Shown here: positions 1 through 11,384 of the stretch, in pieces
How the letters are laid out: every line of letters begins with the position of its first letter
Position numbering within the stretch: the stretch's first letter is position 1
NCBI GenBank assembly: GCA_023627715.1
Contig: JAMAHW010000064.1
Coordinates: 124,001 to 188,000, forward strand
DNA from: Periconia sp. R9002
Lineage: Eukaryota > Ascomycota > Dothideomycetes > Pleosporales > Periconiaceae
Reading direction: 5' to 3'
DNA: 64,000 nt
The notes under the pieces: generated by a model
Told to the model about the DNA's origin: nothing
The model's database searches: none
Seen by the model: the letters and a program-made list of their open reading frames with translations, nothing else
Made by a program: the position numbers and the translations under genes

Positions 1-2
1 TA

Positions 3-155
3 GATGTTAATTCTCGTAGAACATGGGAAGAAGTTAGACAAGAAGCTGCAAAGGTCCTTGTGGAGGACGTTAGTTTTCACTTGGCTTTGCGGATGGGGGG
101 TAACGTTCCAATACGCTTTGTGAAGAGAGGAGAAGAAAGCACATCATATCAATGA
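3..155 (+). CDS. C-terminal end of an unrecognised protein, cut by the window edge
   Basis: An open frame enters from the left edge and gives 50 codons before TGA at 153-155. The predicted tail is hydrophilic and looks protein-like, with a regular mix of charged and hydrophobic residues and a stretch reading LALRMGGNVPIRFVKRG. I do not recognise the family. It would be convergent with the P450 that ends at 287, leaving about 130 bases between the two stops. With only 50 codons visible, a chance open frame cannot be excluded. Confidence 0.35.
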   Translation, partial: DVNSRRTWEEVRQEAAKVLVEDVSFHLALRMGGNVPIRFVKRGEESTSYQ

Positions 156-286
156 ATACCATGTTGAATGTTGCTTCTATCTAGGGACCGAAAATGACAC
201 TTCTTTCCACTTTGATCATGACCCCTCTGTATCAGAACCTTCTAGTCTCGAACAATTTCCACGCCTGCAATGCTGTTGTGTACATC

Positions 287-1756
287 TTATCCACGCTTCT
301 TGACAGAAACAGATAGAGGCTTCTTATCCCAAGTCCAATAAATATTCTGCTCATCCCATTTCCAAGAAAACCCACCCGGCGGAGTTTCGAAATCGAAGTG
401 GAAAAACAATAACGCTAGAAGCAGACGCATCTCCAACAAAGCAAGGGGTTTTCCCATACAGCCATGTGGACCCGATGAAAAGGGGAAGAAACTTTGAAGG
501 TTGAGACGTTGCTCTTCACCTGTGGCGTTGGGTATCCATCGTTCGGGGGAAAACTTATCTGGGGCGCTGAAGTGATTGTTTGATTGGAACATGGACCAGC
601 ATGACACGCTCACTACTGTGCCTTCAGGGAAATAGTGTCCGGCTACTGTAGCTCCTCCTTTGGGCACTGCGCGCCGCATGTTGTCTGGGATTGGGGGACA
701 TAGGCGGAGCACCTCGTTGATGACTGCGTCTAGATAGGGCAGGGATTTGACACTTGCCGCCGAAATTTGGTCTTCTGTTTGGAAGGTCGATCGTATTTCG
801 TTTGCCAACGTCTGATAACACGAGGGATTGGAGACGAGATAATACAAGGCACCGCAGAGCGCGGTTGTGATGGTCTCACTTCCCGCGACAATCATTGTGA
901 GGCCATTGAATTCAATCTCTCCCTGCGATAAGTTCATGGATGATGGAGTGATCTCGTTGTAGTGTAGAACGTGGCCCAAAATGCCAACTTTCTTCTTATC
1001 GGCCTGATCCTGCACACGTCGCTTGATCTGCTGATGACCTGTTTCGAAGACGTTTTGTAGCATAGTGAGTGCAGACTTTGGCGTGATATAAGACACCAAG
1101 GCATCGAGAGCTGGATAGTGTTTGATGGCAATGGTGATGGTGGCAGCTTTGAAGTGCAGCAGCACGGATATAAATGCGTGCCCTCTCCCGCTCTCGAGGC
1201 AGTGGAAAGACTCCCCCCAGCACAGATCGCCGATGATGTCGAACGTGGTGTAGTTAAACCACGCAACCATGTCGAAAGTAGCTGGTCCCTTCTGAGCCGC
1301 CAGCTTCGAGACGAGCATGTCGAAATAACCCCGGATCAGCGGCTCGTAGCTTGCCACGCTCTGCTCGGAAAATGCAGGTACAAACGCTTTACGAAATCTT
1401 GCGTGAACGTCTGCGGGAGCGGATATTAAGTTATGCGCGTCTACGCCAGGCGGGCGTGCACCCCACTGAGGTGGGCGGAGGAATTCTCGATTTTGGAAGA
1501 TATCCTTCCACGCTCTATCATCAATGATGGAGAGCTCGTTTGGAGCAATGCGGACAATTGGACCGTACTTGTCGTGGAACGCTTTGATTTTGTACGGTAT
1601 CTTTCCCCCCAGCATGGCTACGAGCGAGGGAAACTGGAAAGCGCGCCATAGAAAAGGGCCACGGAATCGTGCGAGGGGGTGGAACTGTAGATTATACACC
1701 ACTTTTGCTACAATGCATAGGCCAAAGCAGCTAGCGAGAATTGAAATCATCTCCAT
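287..1756 (-). CDS. Cytochrome P450 monooxygenase, single exon
   Basis: The 489-residue protein has the full microsomal P450 layout. An N-terminal membrane anchor (about residues 3-20) is followed by the HPLARFRGP hinge. The I-helix oxygen-binding segment AGSETITTA lies near residue 292, the K-helix ExxR in EVLRLCPP near 347, and the heme-binding loop FSSGPHGCMG with its cysteine thiolate near 430. Such enzymes hydroxylate or oxidise small molecules at the endoplasmic reticulum with a P450 reductase partner. Length is normal and no intron is needed. A second Met at codon 3 could also be the start. It lies at the far left of the presumed PKS/oxoamine synthase cluster, so a tailoring oxidation of the polyketide is likely, but membership rests on position only. 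Confidence 0.93.
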   Translation of the reverse strand: MEMISILASCFGLCIVAKVVYNLQFHPLARFRGPFLWRAFQFPSLVAMLGGKIPYKIKAFHDKYGPIVRIAPNELSIIDDRAWKDIFQNREFLRPPQWGARPPGVDAHNLISAPADVHARFRKAFVPAFSEQSVASYEPLIRGYFDMLVSKLAAQKGPATFDMVAWFNYTTFDIIGDLCWGESFHCLESGRGHAFISVLLHFKAATITIAIKHYPALDALVSYITPKSALTMLQNVFETGHQQIKRRVQDQADKKKVGILGHVLHYNEITPSSMNLSQGEIEFNGLTMIVAGSETITTALCGALYYLVSNPSCYQTLANEIRSTFQTEDQISAASVKSLPYLDAVINEVLRLCPPIPDNMRRAVPKGGATVAGHYFPEGTVVSVSCWSMFQSNNHFSAPDKFSPERWIPNATGEEQRLNLQSFFPFSSGPHGCMGKPLALLEMRLLLALLFFHFDFETPPGGFSWKWDEQNIYWTWDKKPLSVSVKKRG

Positions 1757-2904
1757 GTTAATAAGGGTACGATCGAATATGGTGGATAAGATGAGCTTGG
1801 AATTGGTAAACGGGATGTTTGGGAGTTAAATTCAAGTCGAGGGCGTTGTTGACCTGACGGCAATACTCAGCTTACTTTGTAGTAGATAGGAATGATTGGA
1901 GAAACGCAGTATGCATGCTAGCCCTATACGAAATCATCTTTATGCATTAGAATATTTTCTAGTGGCTCTGGCTTCTAGACCTGTGCCACTTGCTATACGA
2001 AGTCTTACATTGAGCGGTGTCGTAGCATTACCTAGTTCCGGTATCAGCTGCTCCTTCGCTTAGCCTAAGGATCTCAAGTGCTAACTACTAAAGCACAGTT
2101 GCGGCGGCGCACAGTGGATTATCATCCATTAAACATACCTTCCATAATGTCGAACGGTCAACCCCGACAGTGCCCACTCTGCTACGTCTTCCAACGCGGA
2201 TCCTAAGCCCCAGCCAACCGCAGCACACTAGCAGCCGCTTCATATCTACCATTCCTATATTATCACCCACGGACTTAATCAACCTCCTTTCATCCTGGCA
2301 CGTCCGCAGGTTGAGCTAGAAACGTTTATTTAGAGGACCATTAAAACATTTATAAGAATGAAGAAAAGCAAGCATATTTACAGTATATATCTACCCATGA
2401 CCTTTCGGGAGCCTACATCCACCCTAAAGAGTATGTCTTTTACCAGGATGCCCCTACTCGCAAAATAGATATACCTTTTCCACTGCAAATCCGATAAGGC
2501 ATACACCTTCAGGGAATCGCGTCAAGAGCGGAAATTCGCACCTTTTTCATAGAGAACGCCTAGGAAGTAAGGAACACACACCTAAAGTAGCCTAGATACT
2601 ACAATGTTATGTACTTGGCGAGCAGGAGAGAGCTGTTGGCTTCCAAATGCTGAAGGTGACCGGTTGAGTCATCATGCGCTGTGGTGATGCACTGTTGTGA
2701 TCAAGCTCCATTTGCTGGAGTAGGAGCTTCTATTCCGAAACGGCGCGAGGTTATTCCAACCGTTACTCAAGATTCTCACATCCTTCTTTCATCTTTGTGG
2801 CGACTTCGCAATACCACCCAGAGAATCATCGCGCTCTACGCGCTATATACGAAGCACAGTGATCATTTGTACGCGTGACCCAGCATAGTCAAATACGCGT
2901 TCGA

Positions 2905-2990
2905 AGCCTATGTGTCCACGTCCACAGCCCGGACGTTGCTGTGAAGCATTACCTGTGTCGACACCGTGAGCAGTCATGTTGCTCTACTTA
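2905..2990 (-). repeat. Weak, diverged copy of the ~100-bp dispersed repeat
   Basis: The stretch matches by eye the copy at 55131-55230 in the same orientation. Shared blocks include CACGTCC, CAGCC, GGACGTT, a TGT-GA-ACCGTGA core and a downstream CA-TGTTGC block. Identity appears to be only about 60-70 percent, so the homology is tentative. Confidence 0.3.
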
Positions 2991-3749
2991 GATATCTGCC
3001 TCCTTTGGATGCTTTCCACATCGGAAATAAGTATCACACGACCAGCTGCATCGTGCTTGTTTACCCCTTCATAGTCCGGCCGTGTGAAATGAGGAAGAAT
3101 GGAGATTGCCGTTACGTGACGATCGAAGGTCAGAGCATTACCTCTGTTTCAAGCATCGCTCCAATACTTGTTTGCAAGTTTCTATCCTCTTCATTTTCAA
3201 CAGACTTTGTTCACCGCATTCGAACCGCGATCGGCTACGAGGGGTATCTGGAACAGGGTATACAAATGGCTGGTTCTGGGACGCGGGTTCGTTTTTCGAC
3301 TATTGTAACATGCCGTGTCATATCATCGTTATTCGCGTTATCATTATCTGCATTACTGTGTGTTTCGGGCTACGCTGTGGTGTCGGTCGTGCGGGTACCG
3401 CTGTTCGTCTTCGGCATTCGTTACCCAAGCGCGTTGTGTGAAGCTTGCTCAGGGAAGCTGGGCCGCAAGGTGGTCACAAAAGGGCATGACTCTTGGATGA
3501 TACATAGACCACTGGAAACCCAAAAATCAATTAGAAGAGCTCCCTTAGACTTGTTCAGGCTCTGGAGAAGGAGGAGAGGGTGAGGGTGGGTAATACCCAG
3601 GTTCAAGTGTTTCTGGTAATTACATATAGGTCTCGAGGTTGTCGCTCAGCTTGACGCCTCATTAAGTCTCGCATGGAAGTCATCACGTTGCCATGAGCAG
3701 CTCAATGTCAGCATCAGATTATGACAGGTCATGTTGTCGGTGTGTCGCC

Positions 3750-3769
3750 GTTGTTGTTGTTGTTGTTGT
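3750..3769 (+). repeat. GTT trinucleotide microsatellite
   Basis: Six to seven tandem GTT units form an uninterrupted tract in non-coding sequence. Confidence 0.8.
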
Positions 3770-3822
3770 CTACAACATTGATTTCTATCGAGTCGAAGAG
3801 GATGCTTGGCGGGGAGATATGC

Positions 3823-3842
3823 GCTAGCCGTTTAAGGCTAGC
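3823..3842. repeat. Short perfect inverted repeat
   Basis: The arms GCTAGCC (3823-3829) and GGCTAGC (3836-3842) are perfectly complementary around a 6-base spacer. It could form a small hairpin; no function is evident. Confidence 0.5.
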
Positions 3843-3988
3843 CCCGGAGACCGTTTCGCCCTCGCTATCAATTGATGTCTCGAGTGCTAGTACATACAAC
3901 ATTGATCAATTGATACGTATGTACATTTCAATACCATGGAATAAGATGGAGAGAGAACAGACACTTTTGATGTATTCACATGGGGATA

Positions 3989-4059
3989 GTGCAGTGTGCC
4001 ACAGCCTTGCATAGTCTAACCCACGAGCAGTAAACCAACGTGGCTGTGGGGCACTGCAC
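3989..4059. repeat. 18-bp inverted repeat with a 35-base loop
   Basis: The arm at 3989-4006 pairs with the arm at 4042-4059 at 17 of 18 positions and could form a strong stem-loop in DNA or RNA. It lies about 900 bases upstream of the second P450. It could be the end of a small inverted-repeat element, a structured transcript or a chance palindrome. Confidence 0.5.
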
Positions 4060-4962
4060 GTCGAACCTCTCGTGAGCGGGGAAAATCAACAGTTGAACAA
4101 TTGATATGTGTAAGTATGGACGACCAGCGAGTAGGGGCATCCACTAGTTGCGGCAACCTCGTTCCGGTAGAATAGATAGCTCGCGATTTGAATGGTGCAA
4201 CTTTCCATTGCGTGAATTTACGCCAATGACGGCCAGAGATATATCTACCGTACTCCGAATAAAGTCAATGACCCGTGTGAGTATAATAGGCGAGGGCTAA
4301 GAGAAAATGCAAGCAAGGGGAATGTTCATTTCCGCTGAACTGTCGTTATCTTATGGGAAACACTGTTTGAGCGTGGGAACCCGTATAGCTAAAGTTTATT
4401 GTCCACTCACCGTTCAAGATGAAATCATTAGCCTTATCGGTACTCACACCACAGCCAGATTGTTCTTTTGGTTATCACAGTACTTACGTTCGTTATGAAT
4501 CTATGCTCGTTATGTCGACATCAATGCCAATTCGATTCGAGGGATCGGGGGAAGAATCTGTGGTAAGAATGCTCCAATCACTCAATGTACGAAATGGCAA
4601 AATACGTTCTGTTCATAGAATAAAAGAGAATAATATCATCACAACGAGAATACTGCTTGCCGTATCAACAAAAATAAATGGTACAAACATCTCCTCGGCC
4701 GGGGAGGAGACACAGATGAGATGTCCCCCGTGTATCTCCTATTTCGTCTAGATACATACCACCAGTACCGGATGGTGATAGATAAAAGCTATCCTTGCTA
4801 ATTACGCAAGACCAGGAAATCCAATTAGCCGAGGCAATACTGCATTGGCAATTGCATGAGCAGCAACCCCTCTTCATCTCTCCTCGTGCTCCCTCAAGTG
4901 CTTCATGCTCCCCTCCAGCCGGCGCGAAACCCTACGTCCGCTAGTACATCTACGCACAAACT

Positions 4963-6665
4963 ATGGCGAGTATAATCGGCACCTCTGACCTATTGTTCGC
5001 CGCGCTGCTTCTCATCGCGTCCTATCTTTTCATTCGCTCTATTTATCGACTGTATGTGCATCCGCTTGCCAATGTCCCAGGCCCGAGAATTGCGGCTTTG
5101 ACCTCATGGCATGAATTATGGTACGACTGCATCCAGGGTGGGGGTGGGCAACACGCATTCAAGATGCGTGAAATGCATGATATATATGGCATGTATAGCC
5201 CTACACGGGTTTGAATTATCCAAGGCTCGATCGATCTTTGTGGAGCAGGTCTGATTCATGACTAGGTCCCGTCATTCGCGTCAACCCTTGGGAAGTTCAC
5301 ATCGATGGCCGGGCAGATCCAGCATTCTGGTATGTCTTGTATTCTCAGACGAATAGATTGGATAAAGACAGTTGGTTCTACAGTATGTGTTCCATATTCA
5401 TCTGTGTAGGTTCAGATCTGACACGTAGGATCGTAGATGGTTTCGGCACTGGTCTATCCACCGTCGCCACTACTCCAAGCGAACTTCATCGCGCCCGCCG
5501 CGGCGCGATCTCGAGCTATTTTTCTGCTGCGAATGTTCGAAAATACGAACCAATGGTCCTGGCGCACATATCCAAGCTTATCGCTCGATTGGAAAAGTGC
5601 AGTAGTGACAACCAAGTCGTGGATCTCGCAAACGCTTACCGGTGTCTTACTTTAGACGTCGTCTCCTCTTTTTCACTGCCCGAACAAAGGAAGATGCTCG
5701 AGTGGGAGGACTTTGGGCGAGGATTTAATGCTCTGATGCGTGCCAATTCAAAGTTCTTTACGCTTCAAAGACACTTGAAGGTCGTAGTTCCACTCCTGTC
5801 ATCAATCCCAGAATGGCTCATGACTACCATGGACTCCTCCGGGGCATTGAAGCAACTCTTAGACTTCCGCAAGAGCTTCCAGAGCGCAGCGAAGCAAGCC
5901 ATGAATCGTAAGGGTAAGCCACCACCAGGCCAACAGCCGTCTATTCTCGATACTCTCTACAACGCGCCTGAGCTGGCGCAAAAGGACAGGGTCATTGACT
6001 ACTTTGCCGAAGAGGCTGCCAACATCACGGGTGCGGGCACGGAAACCACCGCAGCTACATTGACGCTGCTCACGTATTATGTTCTCTCTGAGAGAACTAT
6101 TTTCGAAAGGTTGTCCGCAGAGTTATCAACTCTTACGGAAGATCCCATGAACCTTGTGGGGATGCGCAGCTTAGAAAAGCTGCCATACTTGCAGGCCTGC
6201 ATCAACGAAGCTCTTCGCCTCGGAGTTCCCGTTACAGGACGCCTTCCGCGATTTAACCCCAGTGCACCCACCACATACATCACCCCAGACGGCAAAACAA
6301 CCTACACTTTCCCGCCCAAAACAGTCATGTCCATGTCTATGCCTGACCTCCATTTCAATTCCTCTATTTTCCCCGCGCCCCACTCCTACAATCCGTCACG
6401 TTGGATTGATGCATCTCCTGAGCATGTCAAGGAGATGAATCGCTCCTTCGTTCCCTTCTCGAAGGGAAGTAGGTCTTGCGTGGGAATGGAGGTCGCAAAA
6501 ATGGAGATGGTGCTGACCGTTGGAAACGTGTTTCAAAAATTGGGGAGGCGGATGCAATTGTGGGACACCACGAAGAGGGATGTCAGTTGGGCGTACGATT
6601 TTTTTGCGCCGTATATTCCAGTTGATTCAAAAGGTTTGAGGGTGAAAATTGATGATTCGACATGA
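4963..6665 (+). CDS. Cytochrome P450 monooxygenase, three exons
   Basis: Proposed exons are 4963-5188, 5266-5382 and 5437-6665, giving 523 residues. The first intron appears to be a GC-AG intron (donor G|GCATGT), chosen because it restores the conserved YGPVIRVNP segment. The second intron (54 bases) restores the usual step from DKDSWFY into the following Gly/Phe-rich segment. Diagnostic parts are an N-terminal anchor, HPLANVPGPR, the I-helix AGTETTAAT near residue 313, the ExxR in EALRLGVP near 372 and the heme loop FSKGSRSCVG near 454. The N-terminal half resembles the trichodiene-oxygenase-like group of fungal P450s. It is a likely tailoring hydroxylase of the cluster; the substrate is unknown. 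The second intron could be wrong, because the frame also reads through it without a stop. Confidence 0.9.
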
Positions 6666-7462
6666 TTATACATAGGTGGGCTTCTTAGTCTGGGTTTGAC
6701 TGAGTGAAGTTCTCTTTCGTGTCAGCAAGTAATCTGTACATCATTGCCTGGCTCCTCTTGTTAATATCTGGGCATAGCTGGTTGGGTGATACTCACGTCC
6801 TATCTGTTCATCCAACCATAATTTGATGACGAAGTTATTGTGAATCTTTACAATATCAATACCGCGAGTAATCTAAAACATGACGATGATCAATTTGATA
6901 GTATATTTTCATATTCTTCATAATGAAGATGTTGTATTCCAAGATTCAGCAGGTTCATGCGGTTTTTTGAAGTGTGGATGACATGGTAGTGTGTTTGTAA
7001 AGATTACTATAGGCTAAGTCTTTTGGTATTCTATCCTAACGCTTACCCGGCAATGGGATGTCAGCAGGGAAATCGTATGATTTCTTTTTTTGGATCATTC
7101 ACAAAGTTCAATCACGTGTGGGTACATTTGATCGCCCTTTCGTTCATCTGAACCATAGTGATATCTTTCTCGTATCAGCCAAAACTTCTCAAGTACCTTT
7201 TTAAGAACATCTTCAAATATCTTGGAGGTTTCTTACTTTTGTGGGGCGGGATGATTATCACTCGCACCCTGGTGTACTTGTTCTGGTCGACCTGAAACAA
7301 TTTTTGAAACAAAAGAACACTACGCGTCGTAGGTAGACTATTAAACATGGGTGTAATCACAAGAAGATAAATTCAGATAGAGACCATTGAAAAGTGCGCA
7401 GAACCAACCTCTTGAGAGGAATCATATTTATTACAATGAGTCGACATTGAAAATGATTCCAG
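6666..7462. other. Intergenic region between convergent P450 and oxygenase genes
   Basis: About 800 bases, AT-rich and low in coding signal, between two gene ends. It presumably contains both transcription terminators; I see no further gene. Confidence 0.6.
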
Positions 7463-8550
7463 CTACTTCCCGCCCCTTGATTCAAGCTTCAGTACCCCAT
7501 CCATGATCTGCTGGGCTCTCCACGCAGCCCAGCTATCTACGTTCCTCGTGTCATCTTTTTCGTCTCCCAACGGTGGAATCACACGACCGCCTTTAAGCCT
7601 TTGAACAGTAGCTCCCTTCTCAGCACGAACGAGATAGGCAAGGCTTTGGCGAGGCAGCTGAGCTTGATTTCCTGGTGGGGATACCACACGATGTAGTGCG
7701 CTTCGAAGTAGTCCACCGGTCCATTCTGTAAGCGTGTCTCCAATATTGATAAGGACACAGCCTGGCTCAGGTCTAATATAGCGCCAGTTCTCATCAACAT
7801 TCTTTGATCCAGCGGGTAGAACCTGGAGTCCTCCCGCGACGTTGAAGAGAAGCGTAATAATACCACGAGATTCTTCTTTTTTAGACTGCGCAGGGCTTAG
7901 AAGCATTCGCAAAGACGTCGCAGAGGGTTTATTTAAAGAGCAGCGCGATGCTAGTGTACCCAACTGCAGGTCCAGTTGTTCGTCCAAGCAATTCAAGATG
8001 ACACTAACAACGGAGAAAGCTGTTTCGAAGAAACCACGAATATCGTTCCGATTTGATTCGACAGGTTCGGGATTGGATAGGGGCGGGATATTTCCCATGA
8101 TGTCGTCTTGGCTCAGTGTGTAAGCCTCGATGCTGTCCCGCGTGTTCTCGTCAACCCTCAACATTCCTTGTCTCTTATAACTATTTTATGTGTGTTAAGG
8201 ACAGTGCATCTTTATATCATTGCGTCGTGTATTTTCACCTACCCAATCAAGTTACGAGGAGCATCGCAGGCGTATTTCTCGAGGACGGATTGATTGAGAG
8301 TTAACGTTCTCTCAATCAGATCGAACATCTTCCCGCCATATTGTAACAACGTTTCCCCTTGCGTCGTCTCAGTAAGGTCGAGGAACAGAAAGCCTTCTTT
8401 CCGGCATGTGTTGTAAAGTCGCGAGGATTCATCATCTGATCCGGACTGAAGCTTACTGAATGATATCTTGGGGATATCAGCTATGGGAACGGAAGAGTCA
8501 TCAGGGAAAACCGGATAGTTATGAAAATGGCTGGGTGTCGGCATGTTCAA
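7463..8550 (-). CDS. 2-oxoglutarate/Fe(II) oxygenase-like protein with a degenerate iron-binding site
   Basis: Exons 8550-8243 and 8171-7463 (intron GTAGGT...AG, 71 bases) give 338 residues, a normal length for the fungal isopenicillin-N-synthase-like fold. The N-terminal DIOX_N-type region reads VPIADIPKISF. The C-terminal double-stranded beta-helix has TLLFNVAGGLQVLP, the GCVLINIGDTLTEWTGG segment, the distal iron-binding His in SALHRVVSPPG and the 2-oxoglutarate-binding Arg/Ser in RQSLAYLVR. Active members have an HTD (HxD) motif just before the Gly-x-x-Thr-x-Leu-Phe-Asn strand. Here that position reads KKEESRGIITLLFN, so both proximal iron ligands are absent although the frame is intact. 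It may be inactive, have another role, or be an early pseudogene. It is transcribed in the same direction as the neighbouring dehydrogenase. Confidence 0.85.
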
Positions 8551-9223
8551 ATAATGAATGGGTGGCCGAGTCGAAGTGAAATGAGTAACTTAGGTGTATT
8601 GAGGAAGAGAAATGGGTCAGTCGCCACGGCTTATACGGTCTCGACGATGACAATGGAGCGCCACGTCGCTTACGCCCCATCAATTCAACCGGGAAAGGAA
8701 GTTGGGTCGAGGGTAAGCAGGGCGTTGGCATTGGCCGTGGGCACCCAAGGCAGTTCAGTCCTCCACGGAAGCGTTGGCTTCCGGAGCTTTCACCTACAAT
8801 TAATCAATGACTCGTACGAAATCACGTCACTCACCATTAGTGTGTATGTTGGTGGTTTCTTGAGGACGAAGTATTTTTTTTTTCTCCTTTTTACTGCCGA
8901 GGAATTATTTCATCATTTAAAAAACATCGCAACGCGCGTCTCGAATCATGGCGCAGCCGGGGAGAAAAAGGCCAATGATGCATCATGGAGGTCGGTCGCG
9001 CCGCAATATAGAGAAACATGTGAAGCGGGGCTCAACGGTGGTACAGCAGAATGCAAATACTTGGAATCAATATGCCTCGAGATCTCAATAACATATTCAC
9101 CAACAACAGAATTTGAATCAAGGGCCCTACTGCGAAGCTACGAAAATTGCCAAAAATAATAGATGAAGAGGCTACTGCAGCTTGGTGGTTTATGGATGTC
9201 TAGATGGCAACTCTTACAGGTGC
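8551..9223. other. Intergenic region
   Basis: About 670 bases between the oxygenase start and the dehydrogenase stop, on the same strand. A 212-codon plus-strand frame overlaps here but has no recognisable domain and begins inside the oxygenase gene. I take the stretch as the oxygenase promoter plus the dehydrogenase 3' end. Confidence 0.5.
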
Positions 9224-10292
9224 CTAAAACGTGAACTTCTCGCCCACAAGCCTTTCGCTCAACTCCCACAGTTTATCCGCATCCGCATCATTGCTCGCAT
9301 ACTCTTTTGTCAGAGTATAGACCTCGTTTTCGACGATAAAAGCGGCAGGCTTGTTGCGAAGCTCAGGGTTGAGCGCAGTGTAGAGAACAACACCAGCAGC
9401 CTGCTTTATAGACACCATGTTCTGTGGGGGAAGTGGCTGCCCGTCATTACGCTCTATGGCAAGCACATACGCCTCGCCGAAGTACTCTTGATCAATGGCA
9501 GAATTGGCGAGCAATGAGCTTTCGAGTGTGACGCCCGGGTGGGCAACGAGAACTGCAATGTTCTTTCCTTTCAAGCGATTGGCAAGGCCACGCGTGCCGA
9601 GCAGTTGTGCGGATTTTGCTTGTCCGTAAGCTTTCCAGCCATTGTACGATTCACCATTCTAGCGTACCATCAGTCTGAGAACAGGGGTATGTAGGGTATA
9701 GAATAAAGTACTGAGTAGTTTATGTTGTCGAAATGAATATCAGCCATTTGGTAACCCAAGCTGCCGACATTAAGAACTAAACCGCCCGACTTGATGAGGC
9801 CGTCTCTCCACAGAAGATTGGTCAACAAGAAATGACTGAGATAGTTTGCTGCAAACTGACTCTCCACATTGTCCTCAGAGAGAACAAATTCTCTAGTGGC
9901 CATTACGCCAGCATTGTTGATAATTATATCAATGTGGTCCGTGATCTCTCTGACATGCTTGACGGCTTCGTGGACTGATTTGTGGGAAAGCAGATCAAGT
10001 CGGACAAACATGACTTGCACTTCCGCATTTATCTCTTTGATCTGCTCCATCACCGGACTAATCTTGTTCTCGTTCCGACCCGCCAGAATAAGCAATTCAG
10101 GTTTCGCAGTAGCCAGGGAGACTGCTACTTGAGCTCCTATGCTGGCGATACTGGGGCCAGTGATTAAGACTGCGACCTGTTAAAGTAAAAATCAAAAGAA
10201 TAGAAGCTTCATGACCTACAAGTCTTACTTTGAGCCTCCTTGCCAAAAGAGCTCAGCACATCAGTGTCGGTAGTGTTGATGTCAAAGGGCAT
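9224..10292 (-). CDS. Short-chain dehydrogenase/reductase (retinol dehydrogenase-like)
   Basis: Three exons (10292-10229, 10169-9712, 9658-9224) give 318 residues. The NAD(P)-binding glycine motif has the fungal variant TGPSIASIG near residue 25. The structural NNAG is in IINNAGVMA. The catalytic Ser is in LNVGSLGYQ, and the Tyr and Lys are in YGQAKSAQLL. Introns were set by restoring these segments: the first acceptor yields ILITGPS, the second links INYS to NGESYNGWKAYGQ. Such enzymes reduce ketones or oxidise alcohols; within the cluster a keto reduction is plausible. The gene lies about 670 bases downstream of the oxygenase start, on the same strand. It appears intact. Confidence 0.88.
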
Positions 10293-11384
10293 GTTGCCTA
10301 GTTCGAAAGGTGGGAATCAAGTAGGAATTTTGTAATTGAAGATCGTTGAGGGACACTGCACGAACCGGGATAGAGTCACTGAGCACACTGTCAGAGTTGA
10401 ATTATGAGCACCGTGAGGATGTAGACGACTCCAGGGTATCACGATGTCTATTTGTATAGCTTTTCTGCCATCAATTCAATGCGGGGCTCGGCGAAGCCGA
10501 TGACTGTGCCTCAGTAGCCTAGCCTGAATAAGTCTCATTCGAGGACACCAGAAAAATTCACCCTTGCTAAGAAACTTCAAGGATTGTCCCAGATACACTG
10601 TTAAAACAAGTCAAGATATTGTGTATTGCGATAGAAGACAACACCATGACTGAGTTTGAATTGATATAGCTGTCAATTGATGAAGATATGCAGTAGGCCA
10701 GTTGGGTAAGACACGTGACACGTGCCGAATATCGTTTACCTTCAGACCTAAAGCCCAGGGGCCCGGCCGCCCCCCCTTCGAGTACCGACGGATTATCTTC
10801 CCTGTGAAAATATTACCAACATTTGCTTATAGCATTGTGACATCCAGCCATGTTTTACCCCAACTCCTTGGAACAATTCACCCGCTTCTTTGACACCAGT
10901 AATTATTGTCTGTTACCAAATACGAAACACTGTTTGCGATAGACTAATAAGACCTGGACAACTACGTTGGCTTACACTGCGATTCTGCATGTCGATGTGT
11001 TTGCATCTGAGAATGAGGGAGTATAATTCGATAATGGTGCAGTAGGTATGCACTACGCCGCAAAACATAAAATTATACTGATTGATACTTGCTTCTACCA
11101 CACAAGGGTATCGTATTGTCCAAGCGAGAATTTAGCAAACTGCAAGTCTAATTTCGAATCATTCATCTTTTTCCTCAACAGATCCCACACTCTTCGTGGC
11201 GGCGCGCCTCGTCAAAATCAGGGTATAATTAATTATTCGAGTAGTGGTATCAATAGTGAATGATCAAATCGTCTTGGGGTAAGAATTAACGAGGGGTGCA
11301 TTTTACGCAGAGAATTAAGTCTAACAACTCTGCATGAAACTAGGAAACGATACCTAAAGATAGGTTAAACAAATTCGAGGACTT
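10293..11384. other. Intergenic region
   Basis: About 1.1 kb between the dehydrogenase start and the end of the GDSL pseudogene. Short frames only, with no recognisable domain. The right part becomes AT-rich toward the pseudogene. Confidence 0.5.

Larger units (their letters stand above)
1757..4962. other. 3.2-kb intergenic region without a supported gene
   Basis: No open frame here shows a recognisable domain. The longest (205 codons at 2966-3583) has a shuffled, Ser/Arg/Cys-rich composition with no motif. The region holds a weak copy of the dispersed repeat near 2905-2990, a short GTT microsatellite and two inverted repeats, listed separately. It separates the stop-distal side of one P450 gene from the start of the other and includes both upstream regions. 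Confidence 0.5.

Noticed and set aside
2966..3583. A 205-codon plus-strand frame and two overlapping ones
   Set aside because: No motif, no splice structure and an unusual composition; treated as chance open frames in intergenic DNA.
8521..9159. A 212-codon plus-strand open frame
   Set aside because: It begins inside the oxygenase gene on the opposite strand, has no recognisable domain and an irregular composition; the oxygenase explains the overlap.
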